In this document: positions 25,980-34,158 of the stretch, in pieces
Position numbering within the stretch: position 1 is the stretch's first letter
Layout of the letters: each line of letters begins with the position of its first letter
From: Prolixibacteraceae bacterium
Lineage (GTDB): Bacteria > Bacteroidota > Bacteroidia > Bacteroidales > Prolixibacteraceae
DNA: 41,223 nt
Direction: 5' to 3'
Assembly (NCBI GenBank): GCA_027858715.1
Contig: JAQICD010000048.1
Location: forward strand, 1 to 41,223
Notes under the pieces: model-generated
The model's input: the letters and a program-made list of their open reading frames with translations, nothing else
What the model was told of the DNA's origin: nothing
Databases searched by the model: none
Program-made: the position numbers and the translations under genes

Positions 25980-27005
25980 CTATGCTGTTATTTCTCCTTT
26001 TAGGTTTTGCCCTAAGTATTTTATTACCTCTTCTTTTAAAAGATTCTGCCCCAATAAAAACATCAATTTTGTAATTGCAGCTTCTGTAGTCATATCGTAA
26101 CCGCTTACCACTCCAATTTTTTTCATATCAATACTTGTCTCATATCGCCCCAATTGAACTTTTCCACCGGCACACTGACTAATATTTAACACTACAATAC
26201 CCTTATCTATCGCAGTTTTAAATAATTGTGTAAACCAATCGAAATGTGGAACATTCCCCGAACCGTATGATTCAAGAACAATACCCTGCAATCCTTCAAT
26301 ACCAATGATTGATTCAAGCACATTTTTTTGAATCCCCGGGAATATTTTCAGAAGTACAACATTAGCATTAAGGTCATAGTTTACGGTGAAAATACCTTTA
26401 TTAGTAGTGTAGTTTACAAATTCGGTATTGTATGTAATTTCAACGCCCGCCTTTGCCAAAGGCGGATAATTTTTTGAATCGAAAGCCCGAAACTGCTGAG
26501 AATCAATTTTTGATGTACGGTTTCCCCTGTACAGTTTGGAATTAAAATAAACACAAACCTCTGGAATTATTGCCTTACCAAATTTATTGGCTGCTGCTAT
26601 TTCAACTGCTGTTATCAGGTTTTCTTTTCCATCTGTACGCAAGGTTCCAATAGGTAATTGTGCTCCCGTAAAAACAATTGGCTTATCTAAATTCTCAACC
26701 ATAAAACTTAAAGCCGATGCCGTATAAGCCATTGTGTCGGTGCCATGCAAAACTACAAATCCATCATACTTCTGATAATTGATTTCGATAATATTAGCAA
26801 GCTTATACCATATCTCAGGAGTTATATTTGAAGAATCGAGTACCGGCTCAAATGAAACAGAGTCGATTGAAAAACCAAATTTGTTCAGCATAGGAACCTC
26901 TTCCGACAATTCGTCAAAATTAACAGGAGAGAGTGATTCGTCTTCGGGACGTTGAACCATCCCAATAGTACCACCAGTATAAATTATTAAAATAGATGAT
27001 TGCAT
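25980..27005 (-). CDS. ansA: Type I L-asparaginase
   Basis: This 341-residue enzyme hydrolyses asparagine to aspartate and ammonia. The catalytic threonine lies in IIYTGGTIGM (T13), and the second threonine motif is VLHGTDTMAYTASALSFM (about residues 85-103). Absence of a signal peptide and the length suggest the cytoplasmic type I enzyme. It has its own -7 box upstream. A short hairpin at 25905-25920 (AAGCTG-TAAA-CAGCTT) beyond the stop is at best a weak terminator. Confidence 0.93.
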   Translation of the reverse strand: MQSSILIIYTGGTIGMVQRPEDESLSPVNFDELSEEVPMLNKFGFSIDSVSFEPVLDSSNITPEIWYKLANIIEINYQKYDGFVVLHGTDTMAYTASALSFMVENLDKPIVFTGAQLPIGTLRTDGKENLITAVEIAAANKFGKAIIPEVCVYFNSKLYRGNRTSKIDSQQFRAFDSKNYPPLAKAGVEITYNTEFVNYTTNKGIFTVNYDLNANVVLLKIFPGIQKNVLESIIGIEGLQGIVLESYGSGNVPHFDWFTQLFKTAIDKGIVVLNISQCAGGKVQLGRYETSIDMKKIGVVSGYDMTTEAAITKLMFLLGQNLLKEEVIKYLGQNLKGEITA

Positions 27006-27034
27006 TAAATTATAGTATTGCCAGAAACTAACGT

Positions 27035-27042
27035 CAAATGTA
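27035..27042 (-). promoter_or_regulatory. -7 box (TACATTTG) for the asparaginase gene
   Basis: Exact TANNTTTG on the minus strand; start near 27028, leader of about 23 nt. No clear -33. Confidence 0.45.
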
Positions 27043-27232
27043 CAACTTTTGATTTTAGGCTATGAAAATATCAGAAAAATAATACGTCTTTTAGTACAAA
27101 AAACTAAGATCTGTTTAAATTTTGTTTTTGGAAGATATTTTTAATGTGTTGAGTTCTTAGACAAGTCAAAATTGACGAAGTATAAGGGCTCAAGACGTAA
27201 AAACATCCCGAAGGATAAAACTTAAACAGTTA

Positions 27233-27997
27233 CTAAATGCGGAATATTTCTTGGGCTGTTCGCGAAGTAATTTTCGCAATTTCCTCTTCTGAACTATTAA
27301 AAATTTCAGCAAGTTTTTTAACAATGAAACCCAGGTAAGAACTCTCATTTCGTTTGCCCCTCATGGGTGTGGGAGCAAGGTATGGTGAATCGGTTTCGAT
27401 TAATATATCTTGAGGAGACAGTTGAGCAATCATTTTATCAATGCCTGCATTTTTAAATGTAACAATGCCGCCTACACCAATTTTAAAACCTTTATCCAAA
27501 ATCATCTGCGCCTGCTCAACTGTGCCTGTAAAACAATGAAATACGCCACTTAACGAGCCATTCCGACTTTCCTCCTCCAGAATCCGGAAAGCTGCATCAA
27601 ATGAATCGCGTGTATGAATAGATACCGGCAAATTATATTCTTTTGCCAGCTGCAACTGTGTTCTGAAAACAGTCTCCTGTTCTTCACGAAAAGTGTTGTC
27701 CCAGTAAAAATCGATACCTATTTCCCCAATTCCAAAGAATTTTTCTTTACGAAGCCAATAATTCATCACCTCCAGCTCTTCTTCGTAGTCTTCTTTTACC
27801 GACGTTGGATGAATACCCATCATCGGGAACAAGAAACCGGGAAAACGCGCTGATATATCCATCATCATTTTTATAGAAGAACTGTCGATGTTGGGCAGTA
27901 ATATTTTTTCTACTCCGGCATCAAATGCACGCATAACAACATCGTTAACTTCTCCGTTAAATTCTTCTGAATAAATATGTGAATGTGTATCAATCAT
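27233..27997 (-). CDS. TatD family metal-dependent DNase
   Basis: The ATG at 27995-27997 is used because the protein then begins MIDTHSH, the classical TatD start with the metal-binding HxH at H5 and H7; the open frame extends 25 codons further upstream but crosses the promoter. The 254-residue product shows GIGEIGIDFYWD (metal glutamate), LPVSIHTRDSF, VFHCFTGT and LIETDSPYLAPTPMRGK with the conserved aspartate. TatD enzymes are two-metal hydrolases of the amidohydrolase fold with 3'-5' exonuclease activity in DNA repair. The gene has its own -7 box. Confidence 0.93.
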   Translation of the reverse strand: MIDTHSHIYSEEFNGEVNDVVMRAFDAGVEKILLPNIDSSSIKMMMDISARFPGFLFPMMGIHPTSVKEDYEEELEVMNYWLRKEKFFGIGEIGIDFYWDNTFREEQETVFRTQLQLAKEYNLPVSIHTRDSFDAAFRILEEESRNGSLSGVFHCFTGTVEQAQMILDKGFKIGVGGIVTFKNAGIDKMIAQLSPQDILIETDSPYLAPTPMRGKRNESSYLGFIVKKLAEIFNSSEEEIAKITSRTAQEIFRI

Positions 27998-28012
27998 ACA
28001 TTTATTTTTTTG

Positions 28013-28020
28013 CAAATGTA
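28013..28020 (-). promoter_or_regulatory. -7 box (TACATTTG) for tatD
   Basis: Exact TANNTTTG on the minus strand, with TTG about 15 nt upstream. The start would be near 28006, giving a very short leader and supporting the ATG at 27997. Confidence 0.45.
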
Positions 28021-28189
28021 TTTGTTTGTAATGAACAATACGGACATTCAGGATAAAAGAAAAAGTTATCATATTGTAAATAACAATTTAATAAACAATC
28101 ACCGACAATTTTTTAACAACGATGATTTATTAAATCTTTTAAAAGAAGTATATTCAAAACCAAATTTATCTAACAAAACACAATTAAAA

Positions 28190-29188
28190 ATGAGCATTCA
28201 ACTAACTACTAAAGTGAATTTCGAAAAACCGTCATTCAGAATTTCACACCAATCGAAGGTTTTAATGATTGGCTCGTGTTTTTCGGACAACATTGGGAAA
28301 ATTTTACACGATAATAAATTTGACACTTTGCTTAACCCATTTGGTGTTCTTTATAACCCCGCATCAATCAACGAAGCAATAAAACGTTGCCTCACATTAA
28401 CACCTATCATTGAAGAAGAACTGATATACCACAACAATCTCTGGCATTCGTTTGATTTTCACGGCAGCTTTTCACAGGCCAATAAAGATGACCTTTTAAG
28501 TAACGCAAATAAAACCATTGAAAACACTCATGCATTTCTAAAAAGCACCAACTATATTTTCGTTACCTTTGGTACTTCATGGACATATCACCATACTGAT
28601 AATCATAAAATTGTAGCCAATTGCCATAAGCTTCCGGCATCGGTTTTTACCCGTGAAAGACTTAGAGTTGAAGATATCACAAGTCAATGGAATAACACAC
28701 TAAACAAGCTGTATGCTTTTAACCCCGATGTAAGAATTATTTTTACAGTTAGTCCGGTAAAACATCTAAAAGACGGCGCACACGGAAATCAGCTCAGTAA
28801 AGCTACCTTATTATTGGCCATCGATGAAATTGTCAAAAGACACCCTGATAAGCTGTATTATTTTCCATCATATGAAATAGTTAACGACGAGCTCCGGGAC
28901 TATCGGTTTTATGCCGAAGACATGGCTCATATTTCTGATACTGCAAAAATATACATATACGATATCTTTAAGCAAACATTTTTCAACTCCACAACTTTAC
29001 AATTGGCAGAAGCAATTGACAAAATCACAAAAGCAACGTCGCACAGGGTTTTACACAACAATAAATCAGAAATAAAAAAATTTACTGAAACGATATTAAA
29101 AAAAATTGAAAAACTTGAAATTACACATCCTTTTATTAACTTACATACTGAAAAAGAATACATAAATCAGTTGAAAAACAAGCATTGA
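28190..29188 (+). CDS. GSCFA domain protein (SGNH-hydrolase-like)
   Basis: The start ATG at 28190 puts the family motif near the N-terminus: LMIGSCFSDNIGKIL (residues 26-40), from which the GSCFA domain takes its name. The product is 332 residues. Other features are LLNPFGVLYNPASINEAI, FVTFGTSWTYHHTDN, and FTVSPVKHLKDGAHGNQLSKATL. GSCFA proteins are related to SGNH/GDSL hydrolases; Ser29-Cys30 may form part of the nucleophile region, and substrates are not known. The open frame continues upstream in phase to 27983, with a possible ATG at 28031, so a longer protein is possible. The debranching enzyme gene begins 43 bases later on the same strand. Confidence 0.82.
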   Translation: MSIQLTTKVNFEKPSFRISHQSKVLMIGSCFSDNIGKILHDNKFDTLLNPFGVLYNPASINEAIKRCLTLTPIIEEELIYHNNLWHSFDFHGSFSQANKDDLLSNANKTIENTHAFLKSTNYIFVTFGTSWTYHHTDNHKIVANCHKLPASVFTRERLRVEDITSQWNNTLNKLYAFNPDVRIIFTVSPVKHLKDGAHGNQLSKATLLLAIDEIVKRHPDKLYYFPSYEIVNDELRDYRFYAEDMAHISDTAKIYIYDIFKQTFFNSTTLQLAEAIDKITKATSHRVLHNNKSEIKKFTETILKKIEKLEITHPFINLHTEKEYINQLKNKH

Positions 29189-29231
29189 AGCGACATTCAG
29201 CTTCACAATTAACCTTATTTACTGTTAAACA

Positions 29232-31178
29232 ATGAGCTATTTAAAATTTGATAAAAAAGAACTCGTAAATCTCGAATACTCTCTTCAGCGTGAAATATTG
29301 CACTCAAATAGAGCCGGCACATACAGCTGTTCATCACTATCGGGTTGCAATACCCGAAAATATCACGGGCTTCTTGTGTGTCCAAACTACACTTTAGATG
29401 GAGGAAAACACGTTTTACTATCGTCGCTCGATGCAACTATTATTCAACATGGCTCCGAATTCAATCTGGGAATACACAAATACCAGGGAGAAAACTACGA
29501 ACCCAAAGGACATAAATACATTCGTGATTTTGAAAGTGATTTGATACCCGTTATTACGTACCGGATTGGCGGTGTGGTATTAACAATGGAAACGCTGCTT
29601 GTTGAGCAAACAGAACAGGTGTTAATTCGTTATACCCTGGTTGATGCGCATTCACCCACAAAACTGAAGCTAAAGCCATTTTTAGCATTCAGGAATATGC
29701 ACGAGCTAAGCAGAAGCAATCTATACGCCAACACAAAATACACCCCAGTTGAAAATGGCATAAAAATCAAGATGTACGAAGGTTATCCTGATTTACATCT
29801 TCAACTTACAAAAAAAACCGAATATGTTGCCAATCCCGACTGGTATTACGACATTGAATATTATAAAGAAAAAAACCGTGGCTACAACTATCTCGAAGAT
29901 TTATACGTACCCGGATATTTCGAAACTGAAATAAAGAAAGGCGAAAGTATCATTTTTTCTGGCGCTACGTTCGAAGCATCAACTCGTCAGTTTCAACGCA
30001 AGTTCAACGCTGAGCTTAAAAAGAAAACAACCCGGAATTCATTTTTTGGTTGTTTGCAAAACTCAGCTGAGCAACTATTTGTAAAAACCAATAAATTTAC
30101 CGACATAATAGCTGGTTTCCCATGGTACAACGGACGAATAAATCAAACCTTTATTGCACTGCCCGGCTTGTCGTACGCAATGGACGACCCAACACTGATT
30201 AAGCGCATTTTAAGAACAAATATAGCAAGGCTAAAAGATGGTTTATTCCCAATAAAATGGGGCAGATTTGACAGCAACCATGCCGCAGCCGATTCTCCAC
30301 TGTGGTTATTCTGGACCATACAGAAGCTCACAAGCGATCTGGGCGGCTCAGATAATGTTTGGAAAACCTACAAAAAAACCTTTTTATCCATTTTGAATGC
30401 TTATAAAAACGGAACCGACTTCAACATTAAAATGCAGGATAATGGTTTAATAAGCGCTTACCACGAAGGCGTTGCATTAACATGGATGAATGCTTACACC
30501 AACGGCAAGCCTGTGACTCCTCGCTATGGAATGGCAGTTGAAATAAATGCATTGTGGTACAACGCAATCATGTTTACACTTGAGCTGGCCGAAAAAGCCG
30601 ACGATAAAAAATTCGTTGATGAATGGATGCCCATTGCGCAAAAAGCAGAAAAATCATTCATAAATACATTCTGGGACGGCCAAAGACAATATTTGGCCGA
30701 TTATTGTTGCGAAGGAGAATGTAACCACGATGTGCGCCCCAACCAGGTAATTGCAGCAGCAATGGACTATTCGCCACTAACAAAAGAAATGAAAAAAAGC
30801 ATATTAAGTCTGGCTCAAAATGACCTGCTTACCCCCAGAGGACTCAGAACACTTTCTCCAAAAAATCCAAAATACGAAGGGAAATACGATGGAAATGAAG
30901 TTAAACGCGAAGAAGCCACACATCAAGGCACAGTGCACCCCTGGCTGATAGGCTTTTTTATTGAGGGCTATCTGAAAATTCACCAACAAAGTGGTGTTTC
31001 TTTTGTTAAAAAAATAATGGAAGATTTTGAAGAAGAAATGACAAAGGGGTGTATCGGCTCAATTTCTGAACTTTACAGTGGAAACCCACCATACGAAGGC
31101 AGGGGAGCTATTTCCCAGGCCTGGAATATCGGTGAAATAATAAGAGCTCATTTTATGATAGAAAATTATCTTGAATAA
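29232..31178 (+). CDS. Glycogen debranching enzyme (amylo-alpha-1,6-glucosidase)
   Basis: This 648-residue protein has an N-terminal beta-sandwich domain (about 10-270, beginning LEYSLQREILHSNRAGTYSCSSLSGCNTRKYHGLLV) and a C-terminal (alpha/alpha)6 barrel of the GDE_C/GH133 type. Barrel markers are FPWYNGRINQTFIALPGLSYAM, WRFD-like GRFDSNHAAADSPLWLFW, GLISAYHEGVALTWMNAY, MAVEINALWYNAI, RGLRTLSPKNPKYEGKYDG and EEATHQGTVHPWLIGFFI. It removes alpha-1,6 branch stubs from glycogen. It is the first gene of a four-gene alpha-glucan locus on the plus strand (debranching enzyme, GT4, GH57, phosphorylase), which suggests glycogen turnover. Confidence in the family is high; whether it also has transferase activity is not seen. 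Confidence 0.92.
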   Translation: MSYLKFDKKELVNLEYSLQREILHSNRAGTYSCSSLSGCNTRKYHGLLVCPNYTLDGGKHVLLSSLDATIIQHGSEFNLGIHKYQGENYEPKGHKYIRDFESDLIPVITYRIGGVVLTMETLLVEQTEQVLIRYTLVDAHSPTKLKLKPFLAFRNMHELSRSNLYANTKYTPVENGIKIKMYEGYPDLHLQLTKKTEYVANPDWYYDIEYYKEKNRGYNYLEDLYVPGYFETEIKKGESIIFSGATFEASTRQFQRKFNAELKKKTTRNSFFGCLQNSAEQLFVKTNKFTDIIAGFPWYNGRINQTFIALPGLSYAMDDPTLIKRILRTNIARLKDGLFPIKWGRFDSNHAAADSPLWLFWTIQKLTSDLGGSDNVWKTYKKTFLSILNAYKNGTDFNIKMQDNGLISAYHEGVALTWMNAYTNGKPVTPRYGMAVEINALWYNAIMFTLELAEKADDKKFVDEWMPIAQKAEKSFINTFWDGQRQYLADYCCEGECNHDVRPNQVIAAAMDYSPLTKEMKKSILSLAQNDLLTPRGLRTLSPKNPKYEGKYDGNEVKREEATHQGTVHPWLIGFFIEGYLKIHQQSGVSFVKKIMEDFEEEMTKGCIGSISELYSGNPPYEGRGAISQAWNIGEIIRAHFMIENYLE

Positions 31179-31281
31179 GAGATATAACGACAATGATACC
31201 GGCATAAAATGTCATCATCAAAAATTACAAACTGCGAGGTTCAGTACTGAACTAACATATTGACTATATAAACTTAAACAA

Positions 31282-32592
31282 ATGAAGATATTAATGTTTG
31301 GCTGGGAATTTCCGCCACATATATCAGGAGGATTGGGAACAGCCTGCTACGGACTAACAAGGGGGCTATCAACATTTAAAGACCTTGAAGTTTTGTTTGT
31401 TGTTCCCAAGGCTTATGGAGATGAAAACCAAAGCACCATTAAGCTAATTGGCGCTGGAGATGTTCCTGTCACAAAAAAGAAAATTAGGTTTACCAATACC
31501 CAACAAAAAATCGACTATTACGAAGTTGATTCAAAAATAATACCCTACACCGATCCAGATGAATTTTGGAAACTTACAAGTGCCAAAATCTCTAAAAAAT
31601 CGCAGTTTATTGAAACCGACGATAATGGACGTATAATATTTAGCGGGAAATACGGGTCAAATCTTATTAACGAAATATACAACTATGCAATAGTTGCCGA
31701 ATCGATTGCCAGCGAAAATGAGTTTGACTTGATTCATGCTCACGACTGGCTGGCATATCCGGCCGGAATAGCTGCAAAAAAAGCATCGGGAAAACCGTTG
31801 ATAATACACGTACATGCAACCGATTTCGACCGTAGCGGAGGAAGTGTAAACCCAAAAGTTTATGCCATTGAACGCGAAGGCATGGAAGTGGCAGATAAGA
31901 TTATTACCGTAAGTAACATGACGCGAAATATAGTTATCGAAAAATACGGCGTTTCGCCCGAGAAAGTCGAAACAGTTTACAACGCTGTTGAACCCATTGA
32001 ACACACCGAAAAATTAATACTGAAAAAAGGAATTGACGAAAAGATAGTTACCTTTTTGGGGCGCATTACGATGCAAAAAGGCCCTGAATATTTTGTCGAA
32101 GCAGCTTACCAGGTTTTGCTGCGAACCAAAAATGTACGTTTTGTTATGGCCGGCAGTGGCGACATGATGAACGCCATGGTTAGGCGTGCTGCCCAGCTTG
32201 GAATATCAGACCATTTTCACTTTACCGGTTTTCTTCACGGAAACGATGTTTTTCAAATGTTCAAGCTAAGCGATGTATATGTAATGCCATCCATTTCGGA
32301 ACCCTTTGGTATATCGCCCCTCGAAGCCATGCAGAGTGACGTACCTGTTATTATCTCTAAACAGTCGGGCGTATCAGAAATTCTAAATCACGCTATCAAA
32401 ATTGATTTTTGGGACATCAATGCCATGGCCGACGCCATACACGCCATCATAAAATACCCGGCACTGGCTAAAACATTTAAAAAGAATGCCCGCACCGAAG
32501 TTGACAGTCTGCAATGGAAGCACTCGGCAAAACATGTGAGAGATATCTATCTACAAATGAAAGAATCAACAGAAAAAACAACTAAAATATAA
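31282..32592 (+). CDS. GT4-family glycosyltransferase (glycogen/maltose-1-phosphate synthase-like)
   Basis: This 436-residue GT-B enzyme has the N-terminal loop MKILMFGWEFPPHISGGLGTACYGL typical of glycogen synthase-like GTs and the donor-site motif SISEPFGISPLEAMQ (E-x7-E) near residues 335-350. VTFLGRITMQKGPEYFVEAA is the start of the second Rossmann domain. It lies between the debranching enzyme and a GH57 enzyme and just before the phosphorylase, so it probably extends alpha-glucan chains. The GT4 type is compatible with several donors (UDP-/ADP-glucose or others), and no ADP-glucose pyrophosphorylase is in the window. It ends 4 bases before the GH57 ATG. Confidence 0.85.
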   Translation: MKILMFGWEFPPHISGGLGTACYGLTRGLSTFKDLEVLFVVPKAYGDENQSTIKLIGAGDVPVTKKKIRFTNTQQKIDYYEVDSKIIPYTDPDEFWKLTSAKISKKSQFIETDDNGRIIFSGKYGSNLINEIYNYAIVAESIASENEFDLIHAHDWLAYPAGIAAKKASGKPLIIHVHATDFDRSGGSVNPKVYAIEREGMEVADKIITVSNMTRNIVIEKYGVSPEKVETVYNAVEPIEHTEKLILKKGIDEKIVTFLGRITMQKGPEYFVEAAYQVLLRTKNVRFVMAGSGDMMNAMVRRAAQLGISDHFHFTGFLHGNDVFQMFKLSDVYVMPSISEPFGISPLEAMQSDVPVIISKQSGVSEILNHAIKIDFWDINAMADAIHAIIKYPALAKTFKKNARTEVDSLQWKHSAKHVRDIYLQMKESTEKTTKI

Positions 32593-32596
32593 ACGA

Positions 32597-33952
32597 ATGA
32601 AAACAATATGTCTCTACTTTCAGCTTCACCAACCTTTCAGATTTCGCCGTTACCGGTTTTTCGACATCGGTAACGACTCATACTATTACGACGATTACTC
32701 AAACGAGACAATTCTGCGCAAAGTTGCCGACAATTGTTATCTTCCTGCTAATAAAGTGTTACTCGAAGCCATAAAAAAACATAAGGGCAAGTTTAAAGTA
32801 GCCTTTTCGTTATCGGGCATTGCTCTCGAACAATTTGAGCTTTATGCCCCCGAAGTAATCGACTCGTTTAAAGAACTTGCGCAAACCGGAGATGTTGAAT
32901 TTTTATCTGAAACCTACTCACATTCGCTGGCAGCCCTGAAAGATAAAGCATTGTTCGAACAACAAATAAAAAAACATGATGAGTTAATACAAAAATACTT
33001 TAACCAAACGCCTAAGGTATTTCGCAATACCGAACTTATATACTCCGATGAAATTGGAGCATTCATTCACGATTTGGGATTTAATGGAATGCTTACCGAG
33101 GGAGCGAAACACATTTTGGGTTGGAAAAGCCCAAACTTTATTTATACAAACGCTATTCATCCACGACTTAAAATATTACTTCGAAACTATAAACTAAGCG
33201 ACGATATATCTTTCCGTTTTTCAAATGCTGCATGGTCTGAATATCCACTCACTGCAACAAAATTTGTAAACTGGATAAAAGCCACAGATACTAACGAGGA
33301 AGTTGTCAACTTGTTTATGGATTACGAAACCTTTGGCGAGCATCAGAAAAAAGAAACCGGCATTTTCGCATTCCTATCCGACTTGCCCGATAAGGTTCTC
33401 AAATCCGGAGAAATTCAATTCAAAACGCCTTCAGAAACCATTAAGTTATTGCAGCCCGTATCGCCGGTACATGTACCCAACCCCATTTCGTGGGCCGACG
33501 AAGAACGCGATTTGTCGGCATGGATGGGTAATGAATTGCAACAAGAAGCCTTTGACAAACTCTATGCGTTAAAAGACAGGGTTGCCCAATGCACCGAAGA
33601 CGAGTTGCTTAAAGATTGGGAATATCTCCAAATAAGCGATCACTTTTATTACATGTGTACCAAGTTCTTTTCCGATGGCGAAGTTCACAAATATTTCAAC
33701 CCTTACGATTCGCCCTACGAAGCATTTATTAATTATATGAATGTGTTGGCCGACTTCACGCTCAGACTCAATCGAACCGTGCCTGAAAGCGTGTTGGAAC
33801 AACAAATTGCCTTACTGCAAAAGAAAATAAATGATAAGGATAGTAAGATCAAAATGCTTGAAACAATTGTAAAAAAATCGACTGCGAAAAAGAAGATAAG
33901 CACTAAAAATAAAATTGTAAAAAAATCGAATACTAAAACACGAAAAAAGTAA
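32597..33952 (+). CDS. GH57 family alpha-glucanase (amylase/4-alpha-glucanotransferase-like)
   Basis: This 451-residue protein begins with the GH57 motif LYFQLHQPFRFRRYRFFDIG. The probable nucleophile glutamate is in FRNTELIYSDEIG and the acid aspartate in NLFMDYETFGEHQKKETG, both in the usual GH57 order. The catalytic part ends around residue 395; a coiled-coil stretch follows (ESVLEQQIALLQKKINDKDSKIKMLETIV) and the protein finishes with about 25 residues very rich in Lys, Thr and Ser. The enzyme probably cuts or transfers alpha-1,4-glucans. The lysine tail is unusual for a hydrolase. It is four bases after the GT4 gene, suggesting tight coupling. Confidence 0.9.
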   Translation: MKTICLYFQLHQPFRFRRYRFFDIGNDSYYYDDYSNETILRKVADNCYLPANKVLLEAIKKHKGKFKVAFSLSGIALEQFELYAPEVIDSFKELAQTGDVEFLSETYSHSLAALKDKALFEQQIKKHDELIQKYFNQTPKVFRNTELIYSDEIGAFIHDLGFNGMLTEGAKHILGWKSPNFIYTNAIHPRLKILLRNYKLSDDISFRFSNAAWSEYPLTATKFVNWIKATDTNEEVVNLFMDYETFGEHQKKETGIFAFLSDLPDKVLKSGEIQFKTPSETIKLLQPVSPVHVPNPISWADEERDLSAWMGNELQQEAFDKLYALKDRVAQCTEDELLKDWEYLQISDHFYYMCTKFFSDGEVHKYFNPYDSPYEAFINYMNVLADFTLRLNRTVPESVLEQQIALLQKKINDKDSKIKMLETIVKKSTAKKKISTKNKIVKKSNTKTRKK

Positions 33953-34158
33953 TCTCAATTATATTATAATCATTCGTGAAATTAAACTGAATTCTTATAT
34001 AATCGGCATCCCGATATGCCTGAATATCAAAAATTATTACTCTCTTTGCTGTTTGAAAATGCAGTGTATGCAGATTAATGAATTTGATTGATAAAGTCTG
34101 TTTTAGCAAACACATTAACAGAAAACAGATCTAGTATAATCAAACAAACAAGAAAGTG

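Noticed and set aside
27998-28072. Longer TatD start
   Set aside because: The extra 25 codons cover the -7 box at 28013-28020, and TatD proteins begin near the DTHSH motif.
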